Assembly (NCBI RefSeq): GCF_029674545.1 | Contig: NZ_CP121354.1 | Location: 2,179,001 to 2,243,000, forward strand | Direction of reading: 5' to 3' | Length of the DNA: 64,000 nucleotides | Origin: Mesorhizobium sp. WSM4904 | GTDB lineage: Bacteria > Pseudomonadota > Alphaproteobacteria > Rhizobiales > Rhizobiaceae | In this document: positions 34,438 to 42,195 of the stretch, piece by piece | How positions within the stretch are numbered: the stretch's first letter is position 1 | How the letters are laid out: each line of letters starts with the position of its first letter | Made by a program: the position numbers and the translations under genes | The notes under the pieces: generated by a model | Database searches by the model: none | Seen by the model: the letters and a program-made list of their open reading frames with translations, nothing else | What the model was told of the DNA's origin: nothing

Positions 34438-35889
34438 TCAGCCAGCGCCCGCCGGCCAGGGCAGCGTCGCCTCATAGGCGGCGCCGGCTTGGAGCACGGC
34501 GAGGTCGCCGCGCGGACGGCCGATCAACTGCATGCCCATCGGACGGCCCTTGCCGTCGAAGCCGACCGGCACGTTGAGCGCCGGGCAGCCGCCCAGGGTG
34601 GCGAGGGCCGAGACCTGCATCCAGCGGTGATAGCTGTCCATGGCCCGGCCGGCGACTTCCTTCGGCCAATGAGTGGTCACGTCGAATGGGAAGACCTGCG
34701 CGGTCGGCAAGACGATGAGATCGAAGCGCTCGAACAGCGACAACAGCGTGCGGTGCCATGAGGAGCGCCGGACGGTGGCCGCATGGACCTGCGGCGCGCT
34801 GAGGCGTATCGCCTGCTCGACTTCCCAAACCGCTTCCGGCTTCAGCAGCTTGCGTTTTTCCGGATCGTCATAGTGCGCCTTCAGCCCGCAGCCGCTGCTC
34901 GCCTGGCGCAGCGTCACGAAGGCCTGCCACAGCGCCTCGAGATCGACATCCGGCACCAGCGGCTCGGCATGGAAGGATGCCTCGGTGAAGCGGGCCAGCG
35001 CGCCTTCGCAAAGCTCGAGGATCCCAGGCTCCATCGGCAGGTGGCCGCCAAGATCGCCGAGCCACGCAATGCGACCGCCGGTGGTCTTCGTGCGCAAGCC
35101 TTCGAGGAAGGAGCCCGGCTTGTCGTGCGACAATGGCGCCCGTGGATGATAGCCGGCCTGTTCGTCGAGCAGCAGCGCGATGTCGGCGACGTTCCGGCCC
35201 ATCGGCCCTTCCACGCCCATCTGGGCGTGGAAGACATCGATGTCGGGCCCGGCCGGCACCAGACCCTGCGAAGGGCGGAAGCCATAGACGTTGTTGAAGG
35301 CGGCGGGGTTGCGCAGCGAGCCGCCGAAGTCGCTCCCGTCGGCGACCGGCACCATGTCTAGCGCCAGCGCTACCGCCGCGCCGCCGCTCGAGCCGCCGGC
35401 GGTAAGCGTCGTATCGAAGGCGTTGAACGTCGGCCCGAACACGTTGTTGTAGGTGTTGGAACCCAGGCCGAATTCCGGAACATTGGTCTTGCCGATGATG
35501 ATGGCGCCGGCCTTGCGAAGGCGCTCGACGAAGAAATCGTCCTCCTGTGGAACGAAATCGGCGAAGATCGGCGAGCCGAAGGTCGTCCTCAGGCCCTTGG
35601 TCTGGGCAAGGTCCTTGATGGCGATCGGCAGGCCGAACAGCGATCCGGCCGCGCCGCCCCGCGCCAAATGAGCATCGGCCCTGTCGGCTTCGGCGACGAT
35701 GTCGGCGCGATCGCGCAGCGACACGATGGCGTTGACCAGCGGGTTCACCGCCTCGACGCGGTCGAGGAAGGCGCTGACGACTTCGCGCACCGACAGATCG
35801 CGTTGCCTGATCCTGTCGGCCAGCTCCACGGCGGACAGGCGGCAAATCTCGCTGGCCGCCGGCACGGCATGCTTGGTTGCAGGGCGCAT
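34438..35889 (-). CDS. Amidase-signature family hydrolase
   Basis: 483-residue amidase with the Ser-cisSer-Lys triad: Lys in LPIAIKDLAQTKG (about residue 83), cis-Ser in LTAGGSSGGAAVALA (about 163), and nucleophile in DGSDFGGSLRNPAAF (about 187). The family spans GatA, AtzF and general amidases; no extra domain is present, so substrate is open. ATG 35889 starts 5 bp after the ribokinase stop; a GTG three codons earlier overlaps that stop (GTGA). Coupling to ribokinase is likely. The 3' end touches a palindromic element. Confidence 0.87.
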   Translation of the reverse strand: MRPATKHAVPAASEICRLSAVELADRIRQRDLSVREVVSAFLDRVEAVNPLVNAIVSLRDRADIVAEADRADAHLARGGAAGSLFGLPIAIKDLAQTKGLRTTFGSPIFADFVPQEDDFFVERLRKAGAIIIGKTNVPEFGLGSNTYNNVFGPTFNAFDTTLTAGGSSGGAAVALALDMVPVADGSDFGGSLRNPAAFNNVYGFRPSQGLVPAGPDIDVFHAQMGVEGPMGRNVADIALLLDEQAGYHPRAPLSHDKPGSFLEGLRTKTTGGRIAWLGDLGGHLPMEPGILELCEGALARFTEASFHAEPLVPDVDLEALWQAFVTLRQASSGCGLKAHYDDPEKRKLLKPEAVWEVEQAIRLSAPQVHAATVRRSSWHRTLLSLFERFDLIVLPTAQVFPFDVTTHWPKEVAGRAMDSYHRWMQVSALATLGGCPALNVPVGFDGKGRPMGMQLIGRPRGDLAVLQAGAAYEATLPWPAGAG

Positions 35890-35894
35890 CGCTT

Positions 35895-36797
35895 TCACCG
35901 TGCGGCCAGGGCGGCTTCGACATCCTTCGCCAGCGGGATCGCCGGCTGCGCGCCCGGCTTCAGGCAGGCGAGCGAGCCTGCCGCTGCAGCGCGCGTGAGC
36001 GCCTGTTCGAGCGAAAGGCCGGACGACAGACCGGCGCCGAAATAGCCGCAAAAGGTATCGCCGGCGCCGACCGTGTCGACCGGGGTGATCCTCAGCGCCG
36101 GAACGGCGAGGAACTGATCGGGAGTGGCCGCCAGCACGCCTTCGCCGCCGAGCGTGACGACGATGGCGCGACCGGTCTTTTGGGCATAGCCGCGCATCCG
36201 CGCCTGCCGGTCGCGCCCGGGGAGCGCCAGCGCCTCGCCATAGAGGTCGAACTCGGTCTCGTTGGCGACGGCATAGTCGGCCTTGCCGAGAAAACCTGCG
36301 GCCTCGGCGCGGAAAGGCGCGGTGTTGAGCACGCTGACGGCGCCCGCCGAGCGTGCCGCATCGAGTGCCGCTTCCACCGTCTGCAGAGGAATCTCGTGCT
36401 GCAAAAGCACGACGTCACCCTTCTTCAGATGAGCCTTGGCGATGTCGCCCGGCAGCACGGAGTCATTGGCGCCGGGCACCACGGCGATCACGTTCTCGCC
36501 GTCGGCACCGACCAGGATCAGCGCGGTGCCTGTGGAGGCGAAACTCTCGCCGACGCCGGAAAGATCGACACTTCCGGCTTTCAGCAGCGCCAGCGCCTCG
36601 GCGGCAAAGCTGTCCTTGCCGACGGCGCCCACCATGCGGACCAGAGCGCCAGCGCGGGCGGCAGCCAGCGCCTGGTTGGCGCCCTTGCCGCCGGGCGCGG
36701 TGGCGAAGCCGGAGCCGCGGACCGTCTCGCCAGGTTCCGGCAAGCGATCGACATTGGCGATCAGGTCGAGGTTGATCGAGCCGATGATGATGATCAA
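35895..36797 (-). CDS. rbsK: Ribokinase (PfkB family)
   Basis: Phosphorylates ribose to ribose-5-phosphate. 300 residues, PfkB fold: MIIIIGSINLDLIANVDRLP, the GGKGANQALAAARAG signature 1, LILVGADGENVIAVVPGAND and the anion-hole and catalytic DTVGAGDTFCGYF signature 2. The set matches ribokinase well. It could serve the nucleoside hydrolase (29757-30698) that releases ribose, though they are on different strands and 5 kb apart. A palindrome at 36866-36879 lies 70 bp upstream. Confidence 0.9.
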   Translation of the reverse strand: MIIIIGSINLDLIANVDRLPEPGETVRGSGFATAPGGKGANQALAAARAGALVRMVGAVGKDSFAAEALALLKAGSVDLSGVGESFASTGTALILVGADGENVIAVVPGANDSVLPGDIAKAHLKKGDVVLLQHEIPLQTVEAALDAARSAGAVSVLNTAPFRAEAAGFLGKADYAVANETEFDLYGEALALPGRDRQARMRGYAQKTGRAIVVTLGGEGVLAATPDQFLAVPALRITPVDTVGAGDTFCGYFGAGLSSGLSLEQALTRAAAAGSLACLKPGAQPAIPLAKDVEAALAAR

Positions 36798-36865
36798 GGA
36801 AAGCCTCCTGCCGGAGCGGGTTGGCCTTCGACAAAAGGCTGAACCGGTCCAAGTCCTTGCTTTTA

Positions 36866-36879
36866 CGCAATTGATTGCG
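36866..36879. promoter_or_regulatory. Palindrome upstream of ribokinase, possible operator
   Basis: CGCAAT-TG-ATTGCG is a 14-bp near-perfect palindrome about 70 bp before rbsK and 68 bp after the pilin-like gene's stop. Its size and symmetry fit a LacI-type operator. The regulator is not in the window, so this is tentative. Confidence 0.35.
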
Positions 36880-36946
36880 CGAGGCTAGCCGCAAAGAGGG
36901 CCGGTTACCAGATCATGTCGCTTATGCGCGCCGCCGGCCCACAGCA

Positions 36947-37429
36947 TCATTCGCAGCGCACGGTGACCGTGCCCTGATAATTGCCTGCCGGGAAGACGCC
37001 GGGCGATTTCATCGCCGTGAGGTCGACCTGGATGGAGTGGGTCCCATTGGTGACGCGCTGCGGCGAACTGCCTGGAATATCGAGTCCGGAGCCGTCGAGG
37101 CGGAAGACGGTGTCGAAAGTGACGTTGGTGTCGCCGCCGCTGGGAGCGGACGTAAAGGCGAGCGGCGCCGGCGCGGAGACGGAATAGCAGTCGAGCAAGT
37201 TGAGGATCGTGCATAGAAGCGAGCTTGCCGTGACGGTGGCAGTGGCGCTCGACCCGCCCGCTTGCTTGGAGCCGAATATGTTGATGGAGGGGTTTGCCTT
37301 CATCGTTCCCGAGCTGCCGACGACGATGGTGCAGGTGCCGACGATCGCGGCCTGCGCGGGCGCGCAAAAGGTGGCCAGCACTGCCATGGCAAGCAGGGCG
37401 CGGCTATTTCTTCTTCTTTTTCTTGTCAC
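36947..37429 (-). CDS. Secreted pilin-like beta protein (second copy of the cassette)
   Basis: 160 residues from GTG 37429. A signal peptide with a basic n-region (TRKRRRNSR) and hydrophobic core (ALLAMAVLATFCAPAQA) precedes a Ser/Thr/Gly-rich beta domain: GTCTIVVGSSGTMKANPSIN, FGSKQAGGSSATATVTAS and a C-terminal GNYQGTVTVRCE. Cys residues near both ends could form the disulfide seen in fimbrial subunits. It shares GNYQ-TVT-RCE and GTM with the protein at 38308-38778, so the two are paralogues. The GTG start falls inside the end of the preceding gene, with a poorly placed SD; ATG 37387 would drop the basic n-region. No family assigned. Confidence 0.6.
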   Translation of the reverse strand: MTRKRRRNSRALLAMAVLATFCAPAQAAIVGTCTIVVGSSGTMKANPSINIFGSKQAGGSSATATVTASSLLCTILNLLDCYSVSAPAPLAFTSAPSGGDTNVTFDTVFRLDGSGLDIPGSSPQRVTNGTHSIQVDLTAMKSPGVFPAGNYQGTVTVRCE

Positions 37430-37925
37430 TGCCTTTTGTGCCTCTGATGGTCCAGCCTTCATTGGCCCATCCGGCCGATGCAGCCTGGGGCGCGGCCGGC
37501 GCCACGCTTCCCGTCTGGCCGTCGGCGCCCACACCCATTTTGAGGAGTTTCAACTCCATCTGCAGGCGTTCGACCTCGAGCTCGTAGAGGCGGCTGCAAT
37601 CGAGGCGCTTCGGCGTCCGCCCGATCGGGATCACCACGCGGCCGTAGGTGGCGATGTCGCTGTTCGACTGGCTGCTGGTGTTGTTGCCCCGGATGACACC
37701 GAGGTCGAGATAGGCGCCGCTGCCGGAAACGGCTGAGCGGCAGGTCGTGCCGTCGCTGGCATGGACTTCGTCCTGCCCCTGGGGCAGGCTGACGCCGGGC
37801 AAGCTGAACCCCGTCTGGTTTTGGTTCAGGTTCAGGATATCCTCGGCAAACCCCTGACTCACGACCGCCAACGCAGGCAGCAGGGAGAGGGTCAGGACTT
37901 GCGATGTCCGAAGAACTTTCCGCAT
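37404..37925 (-). CDS. Secreted protein with a poly-lysine C-terminus, function unknown
   Basis: 173 residues. A signal peptide (MRKVLRTSQVLTLSLLPALA) is followed by a Gly/Ser-rich region with two cysteines (GTTCRSAVSGSGAYLDLGV), a YGRVVIPIGRTPKRLDCSRL stretch, a helix ELEVERLQMELKLLKMG that could be a coiled coil, an Ala/Gly linker and a final KGSDKKKKKK. The start has AAGG 8 bp upstream. It overlaps the chaperone-like gene by 34 bp and the next pilin-like gene by 26 bp. I recognise no family. The Lys tail could bind anionic surface polymers, but that is speculation. Confidence 0.65.
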   Translation of the reverse strand: MRKVLRTSQVLTLSLLPALAVVSQGFAEDILNLNQNQTGFSLPGVSLPQGQDEVHASDGTTCRSAVSGSGAYLDLGVIRGNNTSSQSNSDIATYGRVVIPIGRTPKRLDCSRLYELEVERLQMELKLLKMGVGADGQTGSVAPAAPQAASAGWANEGWTIRGTKGSDKKKKKK

Positions 37926-38284
37926 ATCTGTGCCCTTATCTGCGTCTGCTCGCTTGGAAAGGGGATACTCTCGGTACAGATACGCACTTTACGCTCGTTC
38001 GCCCCATCGAAGGGCACGACCACCAGCACCGGACGCGATGCCTGGCCGGCCAGAAGAAAGGCGCTGGGCGTGATCTTGGCGTCGACCGGCCGGAAATCCT
38101 GGTCATAGACATGGACCTCGACGCGAATGCGCTGGTCGTACGGGTTGCCGGGGAACACCCGCACCGCGAACGCATCCGTGAAGGATCTGACCTCGCCTCG
38201 CATCGGCGTCATCGACTGGCTCGTCGCGGCAATTGGGGACAGCACGACGGCCAGCGCCGCCGCCAGGTATCCAATCGTTCTCAA
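37892..38284 (-). CDS. Single-domain periplasmic PapD-like (pilus chaperone-like) protein
   Basis: 130 residues from TTG 38284, which has AAGGAG 6 bp upstream. A signal peptide (MRTIGYLAAALAVVLSPIAA) precedes one Ig-like domain: MRGEVRSFTDAFAVRVFPGN, QRIRVEVHVYDQDFRPVDAKITPSAFLLAGQASRPVLVV (split) and NERKVRICTESIPFP. The order matches the N-terminal half of PapD-type chaperones, whose second Ig domain is absent here. It lies 23 bp after the first pilin-like gene and overlaps the next gene by 34 bp. Pilus-chaperone function is inference from fold pattern and context. Confidence 0.6.
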   Translation of the reverse strand: MRTIGYLAAALAVVLSPIAATSQSMTPMRGEVRSFTDAFAVRVFPGNPYDQRIRVEVHVYDQDFRPVDAKITPSAFLLAGQASRPVLVVVPFDGANERKVRICTESIPFPSEQTQIRAQICGKFFGHRKS

Positions 38285-38307
38285 AGACCGCTCCTTTCGC
38301 GAGATGG

Positions 38308-38778
38308 CTATTCGCAGCGCAGTGTCACGGTGGCCTGGTAGTTGCCGGCGGAGAAGCGGTTCGTGCCGCTCTTGGTGCCGGCAAGGTTGACGGCGACCGT
38401 CGATGTGCCCGGTACCGTCAGCGCGGTCGCGGTGCCGGTTTCCGCAATCGTCTGCGCACCGGTGGTGGCGAAGGTCGGCGTCCATGTCGTGGCGGTGGTA
38501 TCCGAGGCCGGCACGGTGGTGGACGTGACCGGGTCGACGCTGAGCGTGACACCGCCCGTGGTGTCGACCTGGGCGCTGCCGGCCGAGCCGCCGGCATTGT
38601 GCGAGCTCAGCGACTGAAGATTGCTGCTGACGGTCATCGTGCCGTTGGAATTGATCGTGATCGTGCAGGTGGCGGTGATGGTGCCGTTGAACAGCACATT
38701 TCCTGTGGCGGCCTGTGCCGTCTGGCCCGCGCAAGCGGCCAGCAGGCTTGCGGCCAACGCGGCGCGAAGGAATTTCAT
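38308..38778 (-). CDS. Secreted pilin-like beta protein (first copy of the cassette)
   Basis: 156 residues. Signal peptide MKFLRAALAASLLAACAG...AQA; the LAAC run could also be read as a lipobox, but A-C-A-G-Q is followed by a good signal peptidase I site (AQA-A). The mature chain is almost all small polar residues and beta-prone: TITATCTITINSNGTMTV, NAGGSAGSAQVDTTGGVTLSV, TSTTVPASDTTATTWTPTFA, ending in GNYQATVTLRCE. The Cys near each end and the last strand recall chaperone-usher pilins and DUF4402-like secreted proteins. AGAGGGG precedes ATG. First gene of the four-gene leftward cassette. Confidence 0.65.
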   Translation of the reverse strand: MKFLRAALAASLLAACAGQTAQAATGNVLFNGTITATCTITINSNGTMTVSSNLQSLSSHNAGGSAGSAQVDTTGGVTLSVDPVTSTTVPASDTTATTWTPTFATTGAQTIAETGTATALTVPGTSTVAVNLAGTKSGTNRFSAGNYQATVTLRCE

Positions 38779-38860
38779 CGAGACCCCTCTTTCGAGCCGA
38801 ACGGTCGGCTCAACTTAGGGCCATCATCCCTTTATCATGGTTAATTTAGTGTTAAGTGAA

Positions 38861-38919
38861 ATAATAGCGCCAAGCAATTGACAATACAACCGGCGAAACC
38901 AGAGGTTGTCGCCGGTTGT
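38861..38919 (-). promoter_or_regulatory. Candidate promoter and inverted repeat before the pilin-like cassette
   Basis: In a 235-bp AT-rich gap, an 11-bp perfect inverted repeat (ACAACCGGCGA 38886-38896; TCGCCGGTTGT 38909-38919) overlaps TTGTAT (38889-38884), which is 17 bp from TATTAT (38866-38861). A transcript would start near 38853, with a leader of about 75 nt before the first gene. The repeat could also be the ada terminator or an operator. The -35 match is weak (4 of 6), the -10 good (5 of 6). Confidence 0.4.
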
Positions 38920-39013
38920 GCAGCCAAAATAATCGGGGAAGTTCTGTTCCAATTATACTTGTTTATATTGCGATCCACGGTTTTTCGCAACGGTCTGCGG
39001 AAAAATCGAGGTT

Positions 39014-39916
39014 TCAAGCTAGCTGCCCCGCCTCCCAGCCAAGGATGGCACGCTTGCGCGTCAGGCCCCAGTGGTAGCCGGTGAGGGCACCGGACTTGCC
39101 GAGGGCACGGTGGCAAGGGACGACGAAGGACATCGGATTGGCGCCGACCGCCGCACCCACCGCGCGGCTTGCGGTCGGGTGGCCGATGCTTGCCGCGATC
39201 GAGGAATAGGTGCAGGCCTTGCCCATCGGGATGCGCAGCAGCGCCTCCCAGACGCGCAGCTGGAAATCGGTGCCGATCATCACCACGCGCAGCGGCTGGT
39301 CGGCGCGCCATTTCGTCGGATCGAAGACGCGCGCGGCGTAGGGCTGCGTGGCCGACATGTCCTCGACGTAAGTCGCGTTCGGCCAGCGGCCGGACATATC
39401 GGCAAAGGCAGCCCGCTCGCCGCCGGCATCGCAGAAGGCAAGGCCGGCCAGCCCGCGGTCGGTGACCATGATCAGCGCGATGCCGAAGGGCGAGATGTGG
39501 TAGCCGTAGCGGATGGTGAGACCGGCGCCGCGGGTCTTGTAGTCGCCGGGCGACATCGCCTCGTGTGTGACGAAAAGGTCGTGCAGCCGGCCAGGTCCCG
39601 ACATGCCGAGCTCGAACGAGGTTTCCAGCAGCGGCATGCCGGAATCGAGCAGCCTGCGCGCATGGTCGAGGGTCACTGCCTGCAGGAAAGCCTTGGGCGA
39701 CAGGCCGGCCCAGCGCGTGAACAGTTTCTGCAGGCCGGTCGGCGTCTCGCCGACCGCCTCGGCCAGAACCTCCAGCGAGGGCTGATCGCGGTAGTCGAGG
39801 CTGATCTTCTCGATGGCGCGACGCACGATCTCGTAGTCGCTGCCTTCGGGGGTGATGTCGTTCTGAAGGATCGCTGACGGTTGCATCCGGGTATTCATGG
39901 TCATCTGAGCGTTCAT
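39014..39916 (-). CDS. Ada-type regulator / methylated-DNA-protein-cysteine methyltransferase
   Basis: 300 residues: an N-terminal AraC-type HTH (DYEIVRRAIEKISLDYRDQPSLEVLAEAVGETPTGLQKLF in pieces, residues 27-70) and a C-terminal MGMT domain with the acceptor cysteine in FVVPCHRALGKSGALTGYHWG. The N-terminal methyl-phosphotriester Cys domain of full Ada is missing, as in many Ada-like proteins of this group. It repairs O6-methylguanine and may regulate its own expression. ATG 39916 has GGAG 8 bp upstream; an upstream 15-bp duplication (GAGATATTGCCATGG) creates a second in-frame ATG at 39931. Confidence 0.88.
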   Translation of the reverse strand: MNAQMTMNTRMQPSAILQNDITPEGSDYEIVRRAIEKISLDYRDQPSLEVLAEAVGETPTGLQKLFTRWAGLSPKAFLQAVTLDHARRLLDSGMPLLETSFELGMSGPGRLHDLFVTHEAMSPGDYKTRGAGLTIRYGYHISPFGIALIMVTDRGLAGLAFCDAGGERAAFADMSGRWPNATYVEDMSATQPYAARVFDPTKWRADQPLRVVMIGTDFQLRVWEALLRIPMGKACTYSSIAASIGHPTASRAVGAAVGANPMSFVVPCHRALGKSGALTGYHWGLTRKRAILGWEAGQLA

Positions 39917-40044
39917 GGCAATATCTCCCATGGCAATATCTCGTTGGCCGCGAATATCGGTCTTCCCGTGCTTCGCCACCACCCGAAACTTGCCTTCCCT
40001 TCGCCCGCACCCAGATAGAATCGGCTGCAACCGAAGGGGCAATC

Positions 40045-40860
40045 ATGGCCGGCGAAAAGGTAAGTCTGACCGGAGCGAGGGAGACCCTGCTGATGACACT
40101 CTACGGCAAGGCGCTGGAGAGCCGGCTGCCCCATTCGCTGCTTAACGACCACTTCGCCGACGCGGCGGTGCGCAAGATAGATTATGATTTTTCCAGGCTC
40201 ATGGTCGACGGCAATCTCGGCCTTGGCTTCGCCATCAGGGCCAAGACGCTGGATGTCGCCGTTCAGGACTTCATTGCCAGAAATCCCGACGCGATCGTGC
40301 TGCATCTGGGATGCGGGCTCGATACACGCGTTTTTCGCGTCGATCCGCCGCAAGGCGTGGACTGGTTCGACGTCGATTACCCGGACGTCATCGCGCTCAG
40401 GCGCAAGCTTTACCCGCTCAGGGATCGCTATCACTTCATCGCCTCGTCGGTGACCGAGCCGGATTGGCTGGCCGAGGTGCCGCGCAATCGGCCGGCGATC
40501 GTGGTGGCGGAAGGGCTGACGCCTTATCTCGCGGCCGACGAAGGGCCGCGTTTGTTCTCACGGCTCGCTGCGCATCTTGCCGGCGGCGAATTGATGTTCG
40601 ACGCCTACAGCCGTTTCGGCCTGGCGCTGGTTCGCCTCAATCCGGCCGTCAAGGCGACCGGCGCCGAGGTCCACTGGGCGATCGAGGATCCGCGCGAGTT
40701 GGAGCGAGCAGTTCCGAAGCTGCGGTTCGTCGAAGAGGTTCCGGCCTACAGACCGGAGCATGGCGGGCACATGCGCCTGCGCGCGAAACTGTTCGTTCGC
40801 CTCTGGAAATACATTCCGGCGCTGCGCAAGATCGGCAGGCTGTTGCGATACCGGTTTTGA
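40045..40860 (+). CDS. LCMT/TcmP-like class I SAM methyltransferase
   Basis: 271 residues. The signature of the leucine carboxyl methyltransferase group is AIVLHLGCGLDTRVFRVDPP (motif I with GCGLDTR) and WFDVDYPDVIALRRKLYP, then VAEGLTPYLAAD. Bacterial members methylate polyketide or small acid carboxyls and phenols; the target is not known. GGGGCAATC precedes the ATG. It is divergent from the Ada-like gene (128 bp) and monocistronic. Confidence 0.85.
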   Translation: MAGEKVSLTGARETLLMTLYGKALESRLPHSLLNDHFADAAVRKIDYDFSRLMVDGNLGLGFAIRAKTLDVAVQDFIARNPDAIVLHLGCGLDTRVFRVDPPQGVDWFDVDYPDVIALRRKLYPLRDRYHFIASSVTEPDWLAEVPRNRPAIVVAEGLTPYLAADEGPRLFSRLAAHLAGGELMFDAYSRFGLALVRLNPAVKATGAEVHWAIEDPRELERAVPKLRFVEEVPAYRPEHGGHMRLRAKLFVRLWKYIPALRKIGRLLRYRF

Positions 40861-40871
40861 CACGCGTTGGC

Positions 40872-41366
40872 TCAGCGCGCCTTGGCGGTCGCCAGTGCGC
40901 GCGAAAAGGCCGTCGCGAAACTCTCGCGGTCATCCGGGTTGAGGAAGCCGCCGATCGAAACGCTCCTGCCCTGCGCCTCGACGGCCATTCTGGTGATGCC
41001 GATCTCGGCGTGGCGGGCGATCGAGAACCGCGTCCAGAACGGGTTGAAGCGATGATCCTCGCAGCGGCCCGACGGCGCCGTCTTGCGGATGTCGAGGCTG
41101 GTGCGCGAGACCGATATTTCCTCGCGAGCGCGCGCGGCGCGGTAGTTGACGCGGAAGGCGATGTAGACGGCGGCCACGTCGAGCCCGAAGAAGCCGAAGA
41201 CCGGCCATGCGCCATGCGCCAGGAAGATCGCGCCGGCGACCGCCCAGCCGAACATCAGCGCGCCCATCAATATCAGAAAGCCGGTGCGGCCGAGGGAACG
41301 ATGCGGCGTCAGCAGGGCCTGGAAGAATGGCTTGTCGGCTTCGAACGAGGCGTTTGTGTCGCTCAT
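40872..41366 (-). CDS. DUF2244 family membrane protein
   Basis: 164 residues. Two adjacent hydrophobic helices (TGFLILMGALMFGWAVAGAIF and AWPVFGFFGLDVAAVYIAF) after a short PHRSLGRTGF start, then a cytosolic basic region (VNYRAARAREEISVSRTSLDI; FNPFWTRFSIARHAEIGITRM). This is the DUF2244 pattern widespread in alphaproteobacteria. The function is unknown. Its start overlaps the leader of nth, which reads the other way. Confidence 0.85.
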   Translation of the reverse strand: MSDTNASFEADKPFFQALLTPHRSLGRTGFLILMGALMFGWAVAGAIFLAHGAWPVFGFFGLDVAAVYIAFRVNYRAARAREEISVSRTSLDIRKTAPSGRCEDHRFNPFWTRFSIARHAEIGITRMAVEAQGRSVSIGGFLNPDDRESFATAFSRALATAKAR

Positions 41367-41388
41367 GGCAAGATATTATAGGAAGGAA

Positions 41389-42195
41389 ATGGCGCCCCCC
41401 AAGTCCAAAAATTCCTCGCCCGTCAAAAAGCAATCAGCCTCCGCCTCGGGCAATGGCGCGAAAGCAAAGGCGCCGCCCCGCAAGGGCGGACCGCGCTCGC
41501 TCTACACTCCCGCCGAGGTGCAAGAGATCTTCCGGCGCTTCTCCGTGCAGCGGCCCGAGCCGAAGGGCGAGCTCGACTATATCAACCCTTTCACGTTGCT
41601 GATCGCGGTGGTGCTGTCGGCGCAGGCGACCGATGCCGGCGTCAACAAGGCGACGAAGCCGCTGTTTTCAGCCGCCGACACGCCGCAAAAGATGCTGGCG
41701 CTCGGCGAGGCCAAGGTCGGCGACTACATCCGCACCATCGGGCTGTGGCGCAACAAGGCCAAGAACGTGATCGCGCTTTCGAAGGCGCTGATCGACGACC
41801 ATGCCGGCAAGGTGCCCGAAGATCGCGACGAGCTGATCAAGCTTCCCGGCGTGGGGCGCAAGACCGCCAATGTCGTGCTCAACGTCGCCTTCGGCCAGCA
41901 CACGATGGCGGTCGACACGCACATCTTCCGCATCGGCAACCGGATCGGGCTGGCGCCCGGCAAGACACCGGAACAGGTCGAGCAGGGGCTCTTGAAAGTG
42001 ATTCCGGCCGAGTATATGCGCCACGCGCATCACTGGCTGATCCTGCACGGCCGCTATGTCTGCAAGGCGCGCAAGCCCGATTGCCCGGCCTGTGTCATCG
42101 CCGACATCTGCAAGTCCAAGGAAAAGACAACCGACGTGCCGGCGCCGCTGGTGCCGATCGCGCCCTTGACGGAGACGATTCCTGTCGGGGTTTAG
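41389..42195 (+). CDS. nth: Endonuclease III
   Basis: DNA glycosylase/AP lyase for oxidised pyrimidines. 268 residues, with a Lys/Pro-rich N-terminal extension of about 40. HhH: LIKLPGVGRKTANVVLN with the catalytic Lys in GRKTA; the catalytic Asp is in AVDTHIFRI; the [4Fe-4S] cluster ligands are CKARKPDCPACVIADIC (C-x6-C-x2-C-x5-C). ATG 41389 has AGGAAGGAA upstream; ATG 41365 in frame lacks it. It overlaps the start of DUF2244 head-to-head. Confidence 0.95.
   Translation: MAPPKSKNSSPVKKQSASASGNGAKAKAPPRKGGPRSLYTPAEVQEIFRRFSVQRPEPKGELDYINPFTLLIAVVLSAQATDAGVNKATKPLFSAADTPQKMLALGEAKVGDYIRTIGLWRNKAKNVIALSKALIDDHAGKVPEDRDELIKLPGVGRKTANVVLNVAFGQHTMAVDTHIFRIGNRIGLAPGKTPEQVEQGLLKVIPAEYMRHAHHWLILHGRYVCKARKPDCPACVIADICKSKEKTTDVPAPLVPIAPLTETIPVGV

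Noticed and set aside
38308..38778. First pilin-like protein as a lipoprotein because of an AAC in its signal
   Set aside because: LAACAG lacks a good residue pattern after Cys, and a standard AQA-A cleavage site follows six residues later. Not fully excluded.
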